64,000 nt of DNA from Saltatorellus ferox (lineage in GTDB: Bacteria; Planctomycetota; UBA1135; GCA-002686595): assembly GCA_007751475.1 (NCBI GenBank), contig CP036434.1, positions 3,327,524-3,391,523 of the forward strand. Direction: 5' to 3'. The stretch's first letter is position 1. Each line of letters begins with the position of its first letter. This document shows, in pieces, positions 46,633 to 55,494 of this stretch. The position numbers and the translations under genes are program-made. Below the pieces are notes generated by a model. The model had not been told where the DNA came from. It did no database searches and saw only the letters and a list, made by a program, of their open reading frames with translations.

Positions 46633-46725
46633 TACCGCCAAGCGTCTCCACGGGCGGGTAGCAGTCAGGCAAGAGCCGCCACTCACAGGGCCGTGAACCG
46701 CGAGCGGCGGTACCTTCGGAGTTCT

Positions 46726-47325
46726 CTACTTTCGCAAGGCCGGCCGCGGCGGACCCAGGTTTAGCATTCGCTGCAGCGACAGATCCAGGCCCTGCGCGGT
46801 GGCCGCTTCGGGCGTGAACCACCGGAGCTCCAGGGACTCGTCCGAGATCTGTTCCACCGCATCCGCTGGCGCCAGCGCCAGGTAGCGCACGTCCAGGTGC
46901 AGGTGCTCGGGCTCCGCCGCCCGGTCTCCCTTCGCAGGACGCGCCGGGATCGAGTGGATATCGAAGTCGATCGGCGCTGGCGTCACGAAGCTGGGCTCGA
47001 TCCCGCTCTCCTCGACCGTTTCACGCGTCGCCACCCGGCGCGTATCGCCGTCGCCGTCGCAGTGGCCGCCGAACTGCAGCCACAGGCCCAGCTTCCGATG
47101 GTGGTGGAGCAGCACCTTCGTTCCGGTGGCGTTCCAGAGCAGGCACGACGCCGTCAGATGCCCCGGGACGCAGTCCCGGGTCAGCGCGATCGGGCCGTGC
47201 TCCACGAGGAACGCGTCGATCTCGTCGCGGAACGCGAGGGGCACCGCGCCGATCGAGTCTTCCTGAGTCTGGCGGAGGCAGTCGCGCGCCTCCGCCAGTG
47301 AGGCCGCTGGGTCGAGAGCCTCCAT
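46726..47325 (-). CDS. NUDIX hydrolase
   Basis: 199 residues. The NUDIX box is GHCDGDGDTRRVATRETVEE followed by SGI; the RExxEExG core is intact, but the first Glu of the consensus (GxxxxxE) is replaced by Gly. Preceding TKVLLHHHRKLGLWLQFGG is typical. NUDIX enzymes cleave nucleoside diphosphates linked to another group. The N-terminal 60 residues form an extra helical domain. The start codon overlaps the ettA stop by one base (TGATG on the minus strand), so it is co-expressed with ettA. Confidence 0.86.
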   Translation of the reverse strand: MEALDPAASLAEARDCLRQTQEDSIGAVPLAFRDEIDAFLVEHGPIALTRDCVPGHLTASCLLWNATGTKVLLHHHRKLGLWLQFGGHCDGDGDTRRVATRETVEESGIEPSFVTPAPIDFDIHSIPARPAKGDRAAEPEHLHLDVRYLALAPADAVEQISDESLELRWFTPEAATAQGLDLSLQRMLNLGPPRPALRK

Positions 47326-49010
47326 CAGCGCGCGAACTTCCGGCGCGGGCCCTTCAGCTTGTCGAGGTCCTCGCCCTTGCTCCGCTTCCAGTCCTTGAAC
47401 GACTCGTAGTCGCCGTGGTGGAAGTAGACGATGCCCACGCCGTTCTCGTCCTCGCCCTCGAAGGACAGGATATGCGTCGCCACGCGGTTCAGGAAGTAGC
47501 GGTCGTGGGTCACGATGATCATGTTGCCCGGGTAGTACTCGATCGCCTCTTCCAGCACGCGCAGGGTGTCGAGGTCGAGGTCGTTCGTCGGCTCGTCCAT
47601 GATGATCAGGTTCGCCGGCTCACGCAGCATCTTCGCGAGCATCACGCGGTTGCGCTGACCCCCCGAGCACTCACCGACCTTGCGCTGCTGGTCCTCGCCC
47701 TTGAAGTTGAAGCGGGCGACGTACGCGCGGCTGTCGATGACCGTACTGCCGAACGGAAGCTGCTCGTTGCCGTCCGTGATGTTCTGGAACACCGTCTGCT
47801 CGTCGTCCAGCACCGTCCGGCTCTGGTCGAGGAAACGGAGCTGCACGGTCGAGCCCAGCTCGACCGAACCGCTGTCGGGCTGCTCGGAGCCGATGATGAT
47901 CTTCATCAGCGTGGATTTGCCCATGCCGTTCGCGCCGATCACGCCCAGCTTCGCCTGGGGCGGCATCGAGAAGTTGAGGTTCTTGAAGAGCGTGCGATCG
48001 CCGTAGCCCTTGGTGAGTTCCTTGATCTCCAGCACCTTATCACCGAGGCGTGGACCCGGCGGAATGCGGAGTTCCAGCGACTGCGCCTGATCCTCGGCGC
48101 GCGCTTCGGCGGCGAGGTCCTGGTAGCGCTTGAGACGCGACTTCGACTGCTTCGTCCGCGCGGCGGGCGTCTTGGAGAGCCACTCCTTCTCGCGCTCGAG
48201 GACCTTCGCACGCGTGCTATCGCTCTTGCGCTTGACGTCGAGCATCTTGGTCTTCGCGTCGAGGTAGGCGCTGTAGTTGCCCTTGTACGGACGCGCCTTG
48301 CCGCGCTCGATCTCCAGCATCCAGCCCACGACGTTGTCGAGGAAGTAGCGGTCGTGGGTGATCAGGATCACGGTGCCGTCGTACTCGCCGAGGTGGCCCT
48401 CGAGCCACGCGATCGACTCGGAGTCGAGGTGGTTGGTGGGCTCGTCGAGGAGCAGCAGGTCGGGGTGCTCCAGCAAGAGCTTGCAGAGCGCGACGCGGCG
48501 GCGTTCACCGCCCGAGAGGGTCGTGATCCCGGAGTCGAACGGCGGAACCTGGAGCGCGTGCGCGGCCTGCTCGAGGCGGCTGTCGAGGTCCCAGATGCCC
48601 TTCGTGTCCATGGCGGTCTGGAGGTCGTCGTACTCCTTGGAGAGCTTCTCGGCCGCCTCGCCCTCCGCGTCGCCCATGATCGTCATGACCTCGTAGTAGC
48701 GCGCCTCGATGGCGCGGAGCCCGGCCACGGCCAGGTCGATGTTCTCACCGACGGTCTTGGTCTCGTCGAGGGGCGGTTCCTGCTCCAGGTAGCCGACGGA
48801 GAGGCCCTGGATCGGGCGCGCGGTGCCCTCGATGTCGGTGTCGACGCCGGCGAGGATGCGCAGGAGCGTGCTCTTGCCCGCGCCATTGGGGCCGATCAGG
48901 CCGATGTTCGCGCCCTCCAGGAACGCGATCGTGATCCCGCTGAGGACCTCGCGCTGGTCGTAGAACTTCTTGAGGTCCTGGAGGTGGTAGATGATCTTGC
49001 CGTCAGACAT
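47325..49010 (-). CDS. ettA: Energy-dependent translational throttle protein EttA (ABC-F ATPase)
   Basis: 561 residues from ATG 49010; the longer frame to 50528 is antisense to the ALDH gene. Two ABC domains are present. The first has Walker A GPNGAGKST, signature TLSGGERRRVALC and Walker B LLLLDEPTNHLD; the second has GANGMGKST, GECSGGQRNRVMLA and LIIMDEPTNDLD. Between them is the P-site interaction motif region (WLSKTPAARTKQSKSRLKRY, about residues 255-300). No membrane domain, as in all ABC-F proteins. EttA binds the ribosomal E site and gates the first elongation step according to energy state. 246 bases separate it from the divergent ALDH gene. Confidence 0.95.
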   Translation of the reverse strand: MSDGKIIYHLQDLKKFYDQREVLSGITIAFLEGANIGLIGPNGAGKSTLLRILAGVDTDIEGTARPIQGLSVGYLEQEPPLDETKTVGENIDLAVAGLRAIEARYYEVMTIMGDAEGEAAEKLSKEYDDLQTAMDTKGIWDLDSRLEQAAHALQVPPFDSGITTLSGGERRRVALCKLLLEHPDLLLLDEPTNHLDSESIAWLEGHLGEYDGTVILITHDRYFLDNVVGWMLEIERGKARPYKGNYSAYLDAKTKMLDVKRKSDSTRAKVLEREKEWLSKTPAARTKQSKSRLKRYQDLAAEARAEDQAQSLELRIPPGPRLGDKVLEIKELTKGYGDRTLFKNLNFSMPPQAKLGVIGANGMGKSTLMKIIIGSEQPDSGSVELGSTVQLRFLDQSRTVLDDEQTVFQNITDGNEQLPFGSTVIDSRAYVARFNFKGEDQQRKVGECSGGQRNRVMLAKMLREPANLIIMDEPTNDLDLDTLRVLEEAIEYYPGNMIIVTHDRYFLNRVATHILSFEGEDENGVGIVYFHHGDYESFKDWKRSKGEDLDKLKGPRRKFAR

Positions 49011-49256
49011 GGTGGGACGCCCCTGGAACGGGGGCTGCGTGGGCGCTTCCGGTGCGCCCTGGGATAGGCCGGGGGTGGCCCGAGGGCGGAGGAGCGGCCC
49101 GGTGGAAAATCGTGCGGTTTCGGCCAAAGAGGATACAGGGCCGGGCCGTCCATGGCCCGCTTCACCCGCTATCCTCTTCGGCGAACCCTCCCGGAGACGG
49201 CTCCGGCACGCGTCGCGTGCCCGGGCTGCCCCAACACCCCGACAGCCCAGAGACCC

Positions 49257-50804
49257 ATGGCCTCCGCGACCTCCTCCACCGACACCAGCTTCCTCAGCTC
49301 CCTGGGGATCCAGGACCAGAACCAGGGCGCCTACAACGGCTCCTGGATCCAGTGCACCGGGGAGGTGCTGGAATCGCGCTCTCCCGCGACCGGCGAGCTG
49401 ATCGCCTCGGTCCAGATGGCCACCTCCAAGGAGTACGAAGCCGTCGTGGCCGCCGCACAGGAGGCGTTCCAGCGCTGGCGCGCGATCCCGGCGCCGCTCC
49501 GGGGCGACATCGTGCGTCGCATGGGCAACGCCATGCGTGAGCACAAGGACGCCCTCGGCCGCCTCATCACCCTGGAGATGGGCAAGAGCGTCCAGGAAGG
49601 CTGGGGCGAGGTCCAGGAGTGCATCGACATCGCCGACTTCGCCGTTGGCCTCTCCCGCCAGCTCTACGGCCTCACGATGCCGTCCGAGCGCCCCGGCCAC
49701 GCCATGCGCGAGCAGTGGCACCCCCTCGGCACCATCGGCATCCTCACCGCCTTCAACTTCCCGATGGCCGTCTGGGCCTGGAACTCGATGCTGGCCTTCA
49801 CCTGCGGCGACGCCTGCGTCTGGAAGCCCAGCCCCAAGACGCCGCTCACGGCGATCGGCCTCACGAACGTCATCCGCCCGATCCTGGAAGCCGAGGGCTT
49901 CGGCGCCCTCGCGGGCCTCGCGATCGGCGGCAACGAGGACGTGGCCCAGGCCATGATCGACGACGCGCGCCTGCCGCTGATCTCGTTCACCGGCTCGACC
50001 GCCATCGGCAAGCTGGTCGCGAGCCGCGTCGCCGGCCGCATGGGCCGCCTGATCCTGGAGTGCGGCGGCAACAACGGCCTCGTCGTCCTCGACGACGCCG
50101 ACCTCGACATGGTCCTGCCAGCGACGCTCTTCGGCGCCGTCGGCACCGCGGGCCAGCGCTGCACCTCGACGCGTCGCCTCCTCGTCCACGAGAGCCTCGT
50201 GGAGGAGGTCACGAACCGCCTCGTTCGCGCCTACGACGACATCGTCATCGGCGACCCCATGGACCAGAAGACGCTCTGCGGGCCGCTCATCGATGAGCAC
50301 GCGGTCGAGACGATGATGGCGTCCATCGAGTCCTGCAAGAAGGAGGGCGGCAAGCTCCTCCGCGGCGGCGAGCGCGCGAAGCTCGACGGCGACCTCGCGG
50401 GCGGCCACTACGTGACCCCGGCGATCATGACGGCGGAGAACCACTACCAGACGGTCCAGCACGAGACCTTCGCGCCGATCCTCTACATCATCCCGATCAA
50501 GGATCTGGAGCACGCGATCGAGGTCCACAACGGGGTGCCCCAGGGCCTCTCCAGCGCGATCTTCACGAACGACATGAAGGCGGCCGAGCGGTTCATCTCG
50601 GCGGTCGGCTCCGACTGCGGGATCGCGAACGTGAACATCGGCACCTCGGGCGCCGAGATCGGCGGCGCGTTCGGCGGCGAGAAGGACACGGGTGGGGGAC
50701 GCGAGTCGGGCTCCGACGCGTGGAAGTCCTACATGCGCCGCCAGACGAACACGGTGAACTACACGAGCGAGTTGCCGCTGGCCCAGGGCATCAAGTTCGG
50801 CTGA
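49257..50804 (+). CDS. Aldehyde dehydrogenase, ALDH7 (antiquitin/AmaB-like)
   Basis: 515 residues from ATG 49257. ALDH landmarks: GILTAFNFPMAVWAWNSMLA, the oxyanion Asn, Lys in CVWKPSPKTPL, FTGSTAIGKLVASRV (cofactor Gly), Glu in LILECGGNNG and the nucleophile in GTAGQRCTSTRRL. The ending (SGAEIGGAFGGEKDTGGGRE) and the length are distinctive of ALDH7, which oxidises alpha-aminoadipate semialdehyde in lysine/pipecolate breakdown. No other lysine-catabolic gene is nearby. A strong terminator follows. Confidence 0.92.
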   Translation: MASATSSTDTSFLSSLGIQDQNQGAYNGSWIQCTGEVLESRSPATGELIASVQMATSKEYEAVVAAAQEAFQRWRAIPAPLRGDIVRRMGNAMREHKDALGRLITLEMGKSVQEGWGEVQECIDIADFAVGLSRQLYGLTMPSERPGHAMREQWHPLGTIGILTAFNFPMAVWAWNSMLAFTCGDACVWKPSPKTPLTAIGLTNVIRPILEAEGFGALAGLAIGGNEDVAQAMIDDARLPLISFTGSTAIGKLVASRVAGRMGRLILECGGNNGLVVLDDADLDMVLPATLFGAVGTAGQRCTSTRRLLVHESLVEEVTNRLVRAYDDIVIGDPMDQKTLCGPLIDEHAVETMMASIESCKKEGGKLLRGGERAKLDGDLAGGHYVTPAIMTAENHYQTVQHETFAPILYIIPIKDLEHAIEVHNGVPQGLSSAIFTNDMKAAERFISAVGSDCGIANVNIGTSGAEIGGAFGGEKDTGGGRESGSDAWKSYMRRQTNTVNYTSELPLAQGIKFG

Positions 50805-50833
50805 TCCGCTCGCGGGTCCGATGACACGAAACG

Positions 50834-50868
50834 TGGCGGGGCGCAGTCGGACTGCGCCCCGCCATTTT
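50834..50868 (+). terminator. Rho-independent terminator of the ALDH gene
   Basis: A 13-bp stem TGGCGGGGCGCAG/CTGCGCCCCGCCA with a 5-base loop, followed by TTTT. It begins 30 bases after the stop. The preceding CGAAACGTGGCGG (50827-50839) also occurs in the arms of the 46.5 kb palindrome. Confidence 0.88.
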
Positions 50869-50988
50869 CGTTGGCAGACCCACGGTCGCCGGATCAGGAG
50901 AGCGTGGTCCTCTGGCCCGTGCTAATCTGCCTCCGGCGCCGGGGACCCCCCGCGCCTATTGCGTCCTGAGTCCTCCGGAGAACGAGAC

Positions 50989-52569
50989 ATGAAGTGGCCA
51001 CTCAAGAGTCTGATAGGTTCGATCGTCCTCGCGATCGGCAGTCCGCTGCTTGCCCAGCACGGGATGGGCCACCCCGATGAGTGGAAACCGATCTTCGATG
51101 GGGAGACCCTCGCGGGCTGGGACGGCCACCCGGAGTTCTGGAGCGTCGAAGACGGCGCGATCACCGGGCAGACCTCGGAGGAGCACGTCACGAAGGGGAA
51201 CACCTTCCTCATCTGGCGCGGTGGCGAGCCCGCGAACTTCGAGTTGAAGGCCCAGTTCCGGATCGGGGCGCACAACAGCGGGATTCAGTACCGCTCGTTC
51301 GAGACCGACGAGAGGTGGGTCGTGGGCGGCTACCAGGCCGACATCGACTTCGGCAACCAGTGGTCGGGCACGAACTACGGCGAGCGCTTCGGGGGCATCC
51401 TCGCCAGGCGCGGCGAGAAGGCCACGCGCAGCCCGGAGGGCGAGCGCACGGTGACAAGCCTTGGCGACGCGGCGAAGCTCGCGGAGGCTATCAAGGTCGG
51501 CGAGTGGAACACGTACCACATCGTGGCCCGCGGCCACCACCTCGTGCACGAGATCAACGGGACGGTGATGTCCGAGTTCATCGACCACGGGAGCGCGGCC
51601 AGGTCCAAAGGCGTACTGGCGCTGCAGCTGCACGCGGGCCCGCCGATGAAGGTCCAGTTCAAGGACCTCCAGCTCAAGACCCTGCCTGATTCACCCGACG
51701 CCACCCGCAAGGTCGTGTTCGTCGCCGGGGGCAGAAGCCACGGGAATGGCGCCCACGAGCATCGCGCAGGCTCCATGCTGCTCGCGAAGCGCATCGCCGA
51801 GCTGCCCGGCTTCGAAGCGGTCGTCGTGACGGAGGGCTGGCCCGAGGACGAGTCGGTCTTCGACGGCGCGGCCGCGGTGGTGATCTTCTGCGACGGCGGA
51901 GAGGCTCACCCGCTCAATCCCCGGCTGGAGGCCTTCGACGAGATGATGAAGCGCGGCGTCGGCCTCGGCACGATCCACTACGCGGTGGAGACGGTGAAAG
52001 GCCCGGCCGGGGACAAGTTCCTCGAATGGCAGGGCGGTTTCTTCGAGCCGTACTGGTCGATCAACCCGCACTGGAGAGCGAAGTTCGAGGCGTTCGTCGA
52101 GCACCCCGTCACGCGCGGTTTGACGCCGTTCGAGGTCCAGGACGAGTGGTACTACCACATGCGGTTCCGCGAGGGCATGGAGGGCGTCACGCCCATCCTC
52201 ACCGCCATGCCGGACACGGGGACCCTGATGCGTCCCGACGGGCCCCACAGCAACAACGAGTACGTGCGCGACGCGGTCGTGAAGCGCAAGGAGCCGCAGC
52301 ACCTCGCCTGGGCCGCGACCCGGGACGGTGGGGGCCGCGGCTTTGGCTTCACCGGGGGCCACAACCACATCAACTGGCAGAACGACAACTTCCGCCGCGC
52401 CGTGCTCAACGGGATCGTCTGGATCAGCCACGGTGAGGTGCCCGAGGGCGGCGTGCCCTCCGGGACGCCCGACGCGGAGGAGATGGACGCCAACCAGGAC
52501 ATGCACGGCGACCTCGGCGGCCAGCGCGTCTTTCCCTTTGCCCCGCGCGCGCCGCGGACGGAGAAATAG
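50989..52569 (+). CDS. Secreted DUF1080 (3-keto-disaccharide hydrolase)-ThuA fusion protein
   Basis: 526 residues from ATG 50989 with GGAG upstream; signal peptide IGSIVLAIGSPLLAQ. Residues about 30-225 are a DUF1080/3-keto-disaccharide hydrolase domain (WKPIFDGETLAGWDG, IGAHNSGIQYRSFE, GEWNTYHIVARG). Residues about 235-490 are a ThuA-like domain (VVFVAGGRSHGNGAHEHRAG, IFCDGGEAHPLNP, GLGTIHYAVE, GFGFTGGHNHINW). Both are common in planctomycete and Verrucomicrobia sugar metabolism, and the fusion implies periplasmic handling of oxidised sugars. The isomerase gene starts six bases after the stop. Confidence 0.88.
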   Translation: MKWPLKSLIGSIVLAIGSPLLAQHGMGHPDEWKPIFDGETLAGWDGHPEFWSVEDGAITGQTSEEHVTKGNTFLIWRGGEPANFELKAQFRIGAHNSGIQYRSFETDERWVVGGYQADIDFGNQWSGTNYGERFGGILARRGEKATRSPEGERTVTSLGDAAKLAEAIKVGEWNTYHIVARGHHLVHEINGTVMSEFIDHGSAARSKGVLALQLHAGPPMKVQFKDLQLKTLPDSPDATRKVVFVAGGRSHGNGAHEHRAGSMLLAKRIAELPGFEAVVVTEGWPEDESVFDGAAAVVIFCDGGEAHPLNPRLEAFDEMMKRGVGLGTIHYAVETVKGPAGDKFLEWQGGFFEPYWSINPHWRAKFEAFVEHPVTRGLTPFEVQDEWYYHMRFREGMEGVTPILTAMPDTGTLMRPDGPHSNNEYVRDAVVKRKEPQHLAWAATRDGGGRGFGFTGGHNHINWQNDNFRRAVLNGIVWISHGEVPEGGVPSGTPDAEEMDANQDMHGDLGGQRVFPFAPRAPRTEK

Positions 52570-52575
52570 AGGCCG

Positions 52576-53418
52576 ATGAAGTTTGGAATGAACACCCTCC
52601 TCTGGTCCGACGACGTGACCGGAGACGCCTACCTGCCGCTGTTCGAGCGCCTGAAGGAGATGGGGTTCGACTCCGTCGAGCCCGCCGTCTTGCAGACCCA
52701 TACGGCCGCTTTCACCGCGCTCGGCAAGCAGCTAGATGGCCTCGGATTGGAACGTACAGCGTCCACGGCGCTCGCCCCGGAGCACAACCTCATCTCGCCC
52801 GACGCCAGCGTGCGTGCGGCGGGACTCGCCCAGCTCAAGCGCGTGATCGACTGCTGCCACGCCATGGGGGCGAAGATCCTGGTCGGCCCGCTCCAGGCGG
52901 CGCTCGGAGTCTTCAGCGGCGCCGGGCCCACCGAACAGGAGTGGGCCTGGTCGGTGGAGGGACTCAGAGCGGCCGCCGAACACGCGGAGCAGGCGGGCGT
53001 GGTCCTCGCGACCGAGTTCTTGAACCGCTTCGAGATCTACTTGCTCAACACCGCCAGCGATGCTCACCGCCTGGTGCAGGAGGTCGACCATCCGCACCTA
53101 CGGATGATGTACGACACCTTCCACGCGCACATCGAGGAGAAGAACGTCGAGGAAGCGATCAAGGCCTGCGCCGAATCTCTCGTGCACGTGCACATCTCCG
53201 AGAACGATCGCGGCACGCCCGGCCAGGGTCAGGTGCGCTGGCAGGAGTCCTTCGCGGCGCTGCGGCGCATCGGCTACGACGGCTGCCTGACGATCGAGGC
53301 CTTCGGACAGTCTCTCCCCGCGATCGCGGCGGCGACGAAGATCTGGCGCAGGATGTACGAAACCGAGGATCAGCTCGCGGCGGATGGCCTCGCTTTCTTG
53401 AAGCAGACCTGGGCCTGA
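52576..53418 (+). CDS. Sugar epimerase/isomerase of the xylose-isomerase-like TIM barrel family
   Basis: 280 residues with an AGAGG site before the ATG. Opening MKFGMNTLLWSDDVTGD and the metal ligands match the D-tagatose/D-psicose 3-epimerase group: Glu in LATEFLNRFE, Asp-His in MMYDTFHAHIEE, His in LVHVHISENDRG and Glu in LTIEAFG. It is cytoplasmic (no signal) and probably interconverts a keto-sugar released by the upstream hydrolase, though substrate identity is inferred from context only. Confidence 0.87.
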   Translation: MKFGMNTLLWSDDVTGDAYLPLFERLKEMGFDSVEPAVLQTHTAAFTALGKQLDGLGLERTASTALAPEHNLISPDASVRAAGLAQLKRVIDCCHAMGAKILVGPLQAALGVFSGAGPTEQEWAWSVEGLRAAAEHAEQAGVVLATEFLNRFEIYLLNTASDAHRLVQEVDHPHLRMMYDTFHAHIEEKNVEEAIKACAESLVHVHISENDRGTPGQGQVRWQESFAALRRIGYDGCLTIEAFGQSLPAIAAATKIWRRMYETEDQLAADGLAFLKQTWA

Positions 53419-53443
53419 TGCCTGCGTTTTCTTTCGTTGCCTG

Positions 53444-54424
53444 GTGGCGCCCGTCTTCGAATCGCGCCTGAGCGCTTCCGCCGTGCGTCCGTCCAGCTGG
53501 TTACAGCGGAGCTTCCGCTTCGCCTCGGATCGGGCGTGGCTCGTGCTTCGGCCCGGGCGCTCGGAGGCTCGCGAACTGGCACGTTGCTCGCTGGAGCTGG
53601 AGACGGCCCGCGCCGCGCTGGAAGGCGAAGACGGCGTGGCGGCCGAGGCGCGCAACGTCGTGATCTGTGGATGCCCTCGGTCCGGCACGTCGCTCCTCGC
53701 CGCGATGCTTCACCAGCCGCCCCGGATGATGACGGCGATGGAGCCATGGGAAGGCCTGCGGTTCCCACCGCACGAGGTCTTCCGCTGGCTTCGCACCGAG
53801 TGGGCTGGCGGCCGGCTCCCCAGCACGCGCCTCGACGTTCGGTTACTGGAGGCCGAGGCGCGCGTGGCCTGGACGCGAGAAGCCCGGAGCTACCGTGTGA
53901 CGCCCGCGAACCCGGGTGCGCCCGTTGGCCTCAAGTGGCCCTGCTACTGGCAGCTTCTCGGCTCGTCGAAGAGCCTCAAATTCCTCGTGTGCGTGCGTGA
54001 CCCCGCGAGCGTGGTCTCGTCGATGGGGCGCCAGCCCGGGAGGCTTCGAATGGGGCTGGACCATGATGTCCCCTTCAATCACGACCTCCATCGGCGCTTG
54101 CTGCAGAGCGCTTCGACCGAGGAGCAGCGGCGCGTGGCGCACTACGACGAGGTCTATGAGCGGGTCCTCCGCCATGCGCAGGACAGCAACGTGATGCTCG
54201 TTCGCTACGAGCGCTGGTTCGAGGATCCAGCCGATCTCCTCGAAGAGATTTCGACCTTCCTCGGCGCGGACCTGGCACACCCGCGCGTCCGCCTCCGCGG
54301 GGGCGCCGAGCCGCACCTCGCGCCGGGCGGCTCGCCCGCCATGGAGCTCCGCGGCATGAGTCGGACGGCCAATCGACTCGGGTACCCATCCACGAGCGCC
54401 GGGTCGGTCCGAGGGGATCGATGA
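53444..54424 (+). CDS. Sulfotransferase (PAPS-dependent)
   Basis: 326 residues from GTG 53444, 25 bases after the isomerase; GTG 53480 is an alternative. The 5'-phosphosulfate loop is VVICGCPRSGTSLLAAML (about residue 75) and the 3'-phosphate loop is FLVCVRDPASVVSSM (about residue 185). VRYERWFEDPADLLEEISTF is the typical C-terminal helix of bacterial sulfotransferases. It transfers sulfate from PAPS to a hydroxyl, here most likely of a sugar, as it leads a glycan-modification cluster. The stop overlaps the deacetylase start (ATGA). Confidence 0.86.
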   Translation: MAPVFESRLSASAVRPSSWLQRSFRFASDRAWLVLRPGRSEARELARCSLELETARAALEGEDGVAAEARNVVICGCPRSGTSLLAAMLHQPPRMMTAMEPWEGLRFPPHEVFRWLRTEWAGGRLPSTRLDVRLLEAEARVAWTREARSYRVTPANPGAPVGLKWPCYWQLLGSSKSLKFLVCVRDPASVVSSMGRQPGRLRMGLDHDVPFNHDLHRRLLQSASTEEQRRVAHYDEVYERVLRHAQDSNVMLVRYERWFEDPADLLEEISTFLGADLAHPRVRLRGGAEPHLAPGGSPAMELRGMSRTANRLGYPSTSAGSVRGDR

Positions 54425-55494
54425 GCAAGCTGGATCGACTGGCGCGTGCAGCGGACAGAACAGGGGTCCTTCGCGCCACGTCCTGGCTGAGGCAGCCCCT
54501 CGCGGCCCGCCATCTCGGCGCGTTCGGATTCCATCGTCTGGCGCTCCGCCGAGAGGACGAGACGTTCTCGGACGAGATCATCGACGCGACGCCCGATGAG
54601 TTCCGGCGATTCCTGGGTCTGGTGCGGCGGCACGGGCAAAGCGTGGAGCTCGATCGTGTCTTCGCCCTGGCGCGCGGCGAGCCCGAGGCCTGCTCCGCGC
54701 TGCGTGGAACACCGGTTCTGATCACGTTCGACGATGGCTACCGGAGCTGCCTCGACGTCGCGCTGCCCCTGCTGCTGGAGTTCGGCATGCGCGCGACGTT
54801 CTTCGTTCCCACCGCCTACATCGACGAGCGGCGGGTCTTCTGGTGGGATCGACTCGCCTACGCCTTGAAGCGTTCCAGGGTGCCCCGCCTGGAGCTCGGC
54901 CAGCCCTGGAACCTCACCCTCGACCTGGCCGATCGCTCGCGATCGACGGCGGAGATCGGGGCGCTCCTGGAGCACGGGCGCGACCTCGATCGGGAGGGCT
55001 TCCTGGACGCCGTCTGCGAGGCCCTCGGTGTCCCCTGGGACCGCGCGCTGGAGGCGGCGATCGCCGACGAGCTGCTGCTCGACTGGGAGGGGGTGGAGGC
55101 GCTCGCTGCGGCGGGCATGGACGTTCAGTCGCACACCGTCACGCATCGCTTGCTGCCCACCCTGGGAGCCGAGGAGCTGGCCCACGAGCTCGCCGGTTCT
55201 CGATCGCAGCTGGAACAGCGACTTGGCCGGGAGGTCCGGGCGCTCGCGTACCCCTCCGGCTATGCCATCCGTGGTCAGCCCGAGATCGTGGCGGCCGTGG
55301 AGGAAACGGGCTACGAGCTGGGCTTCACCTACGGCGGAGGCGCGTCTCCGATCCACGGTTTCGATCCACTGAACGTCAAGCGTATGACGATCGACCCCGC
55401 GTCGAGCGCTTCGATGCTGGCCCTGCAGGTGGCGTGGCCGTCGTGGTCCCACGAGGCCGCACGTGCCAGGGGCTACCCCGGGCCGGCCTCCTGA
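54421..55494 (+). CDS. Polysaccharide deacetylase (NodB homology, CE4)
   Basis: 357 residues. Motif 1 is VLITFDDGYRSCL with the catalytic Asp and metal Asp (about residue 102); motif 2 is DVQSHTVTHRLL with two His ligands; motif 3 region LAYPSGY. FWWDRLAYALKRS (about residue 140) is common in the surface-glycan type of these enzymes. It removes N- or O-acetyl groups from a sugar polymer or lipid-linked sugar. Cytoplasmic by sequence (no signal peptide). Its 3' end overlaps the convergent SGNH gene by 22 bases. Confidence 0.87.
   Translation: MSKLDRLARAADRTGVLRATSWLRQPLAARHLGAFGFHRLALRREDETFSDEIIDATPDEFRRFLGLVRRHGQSVELDRVFALARGEPEACSALRGTPVLITFDDGYRSCLDVALPLLLEFGMRATFFVPTAYIDERRVFWWDRLAYALKRSRVPRLELGQPWNLTLDLADRSRSTAEIGALLEHGRDLDREGFLDAVCEALGVPWDRALEAAIADELLLDWEGVEALAAAGMDVQSHTVTHRLLPTLGAEELAHELAGSRSQLEQRLGREVRALAYPSGYAIRGQPEIVAAVEETGYELGFTYGGGASPIHGFDPLNVKRMTIDPASSASMLALQVAWPSWSHEAARARGYPGPAS

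Noticed and set aside
47298..49067. 589-residue plus-strand open frame opposite ettA
   Set aside because: Antisense to a definite ABC-F gene; Val/Leu/Arg-rich repeats without domains.
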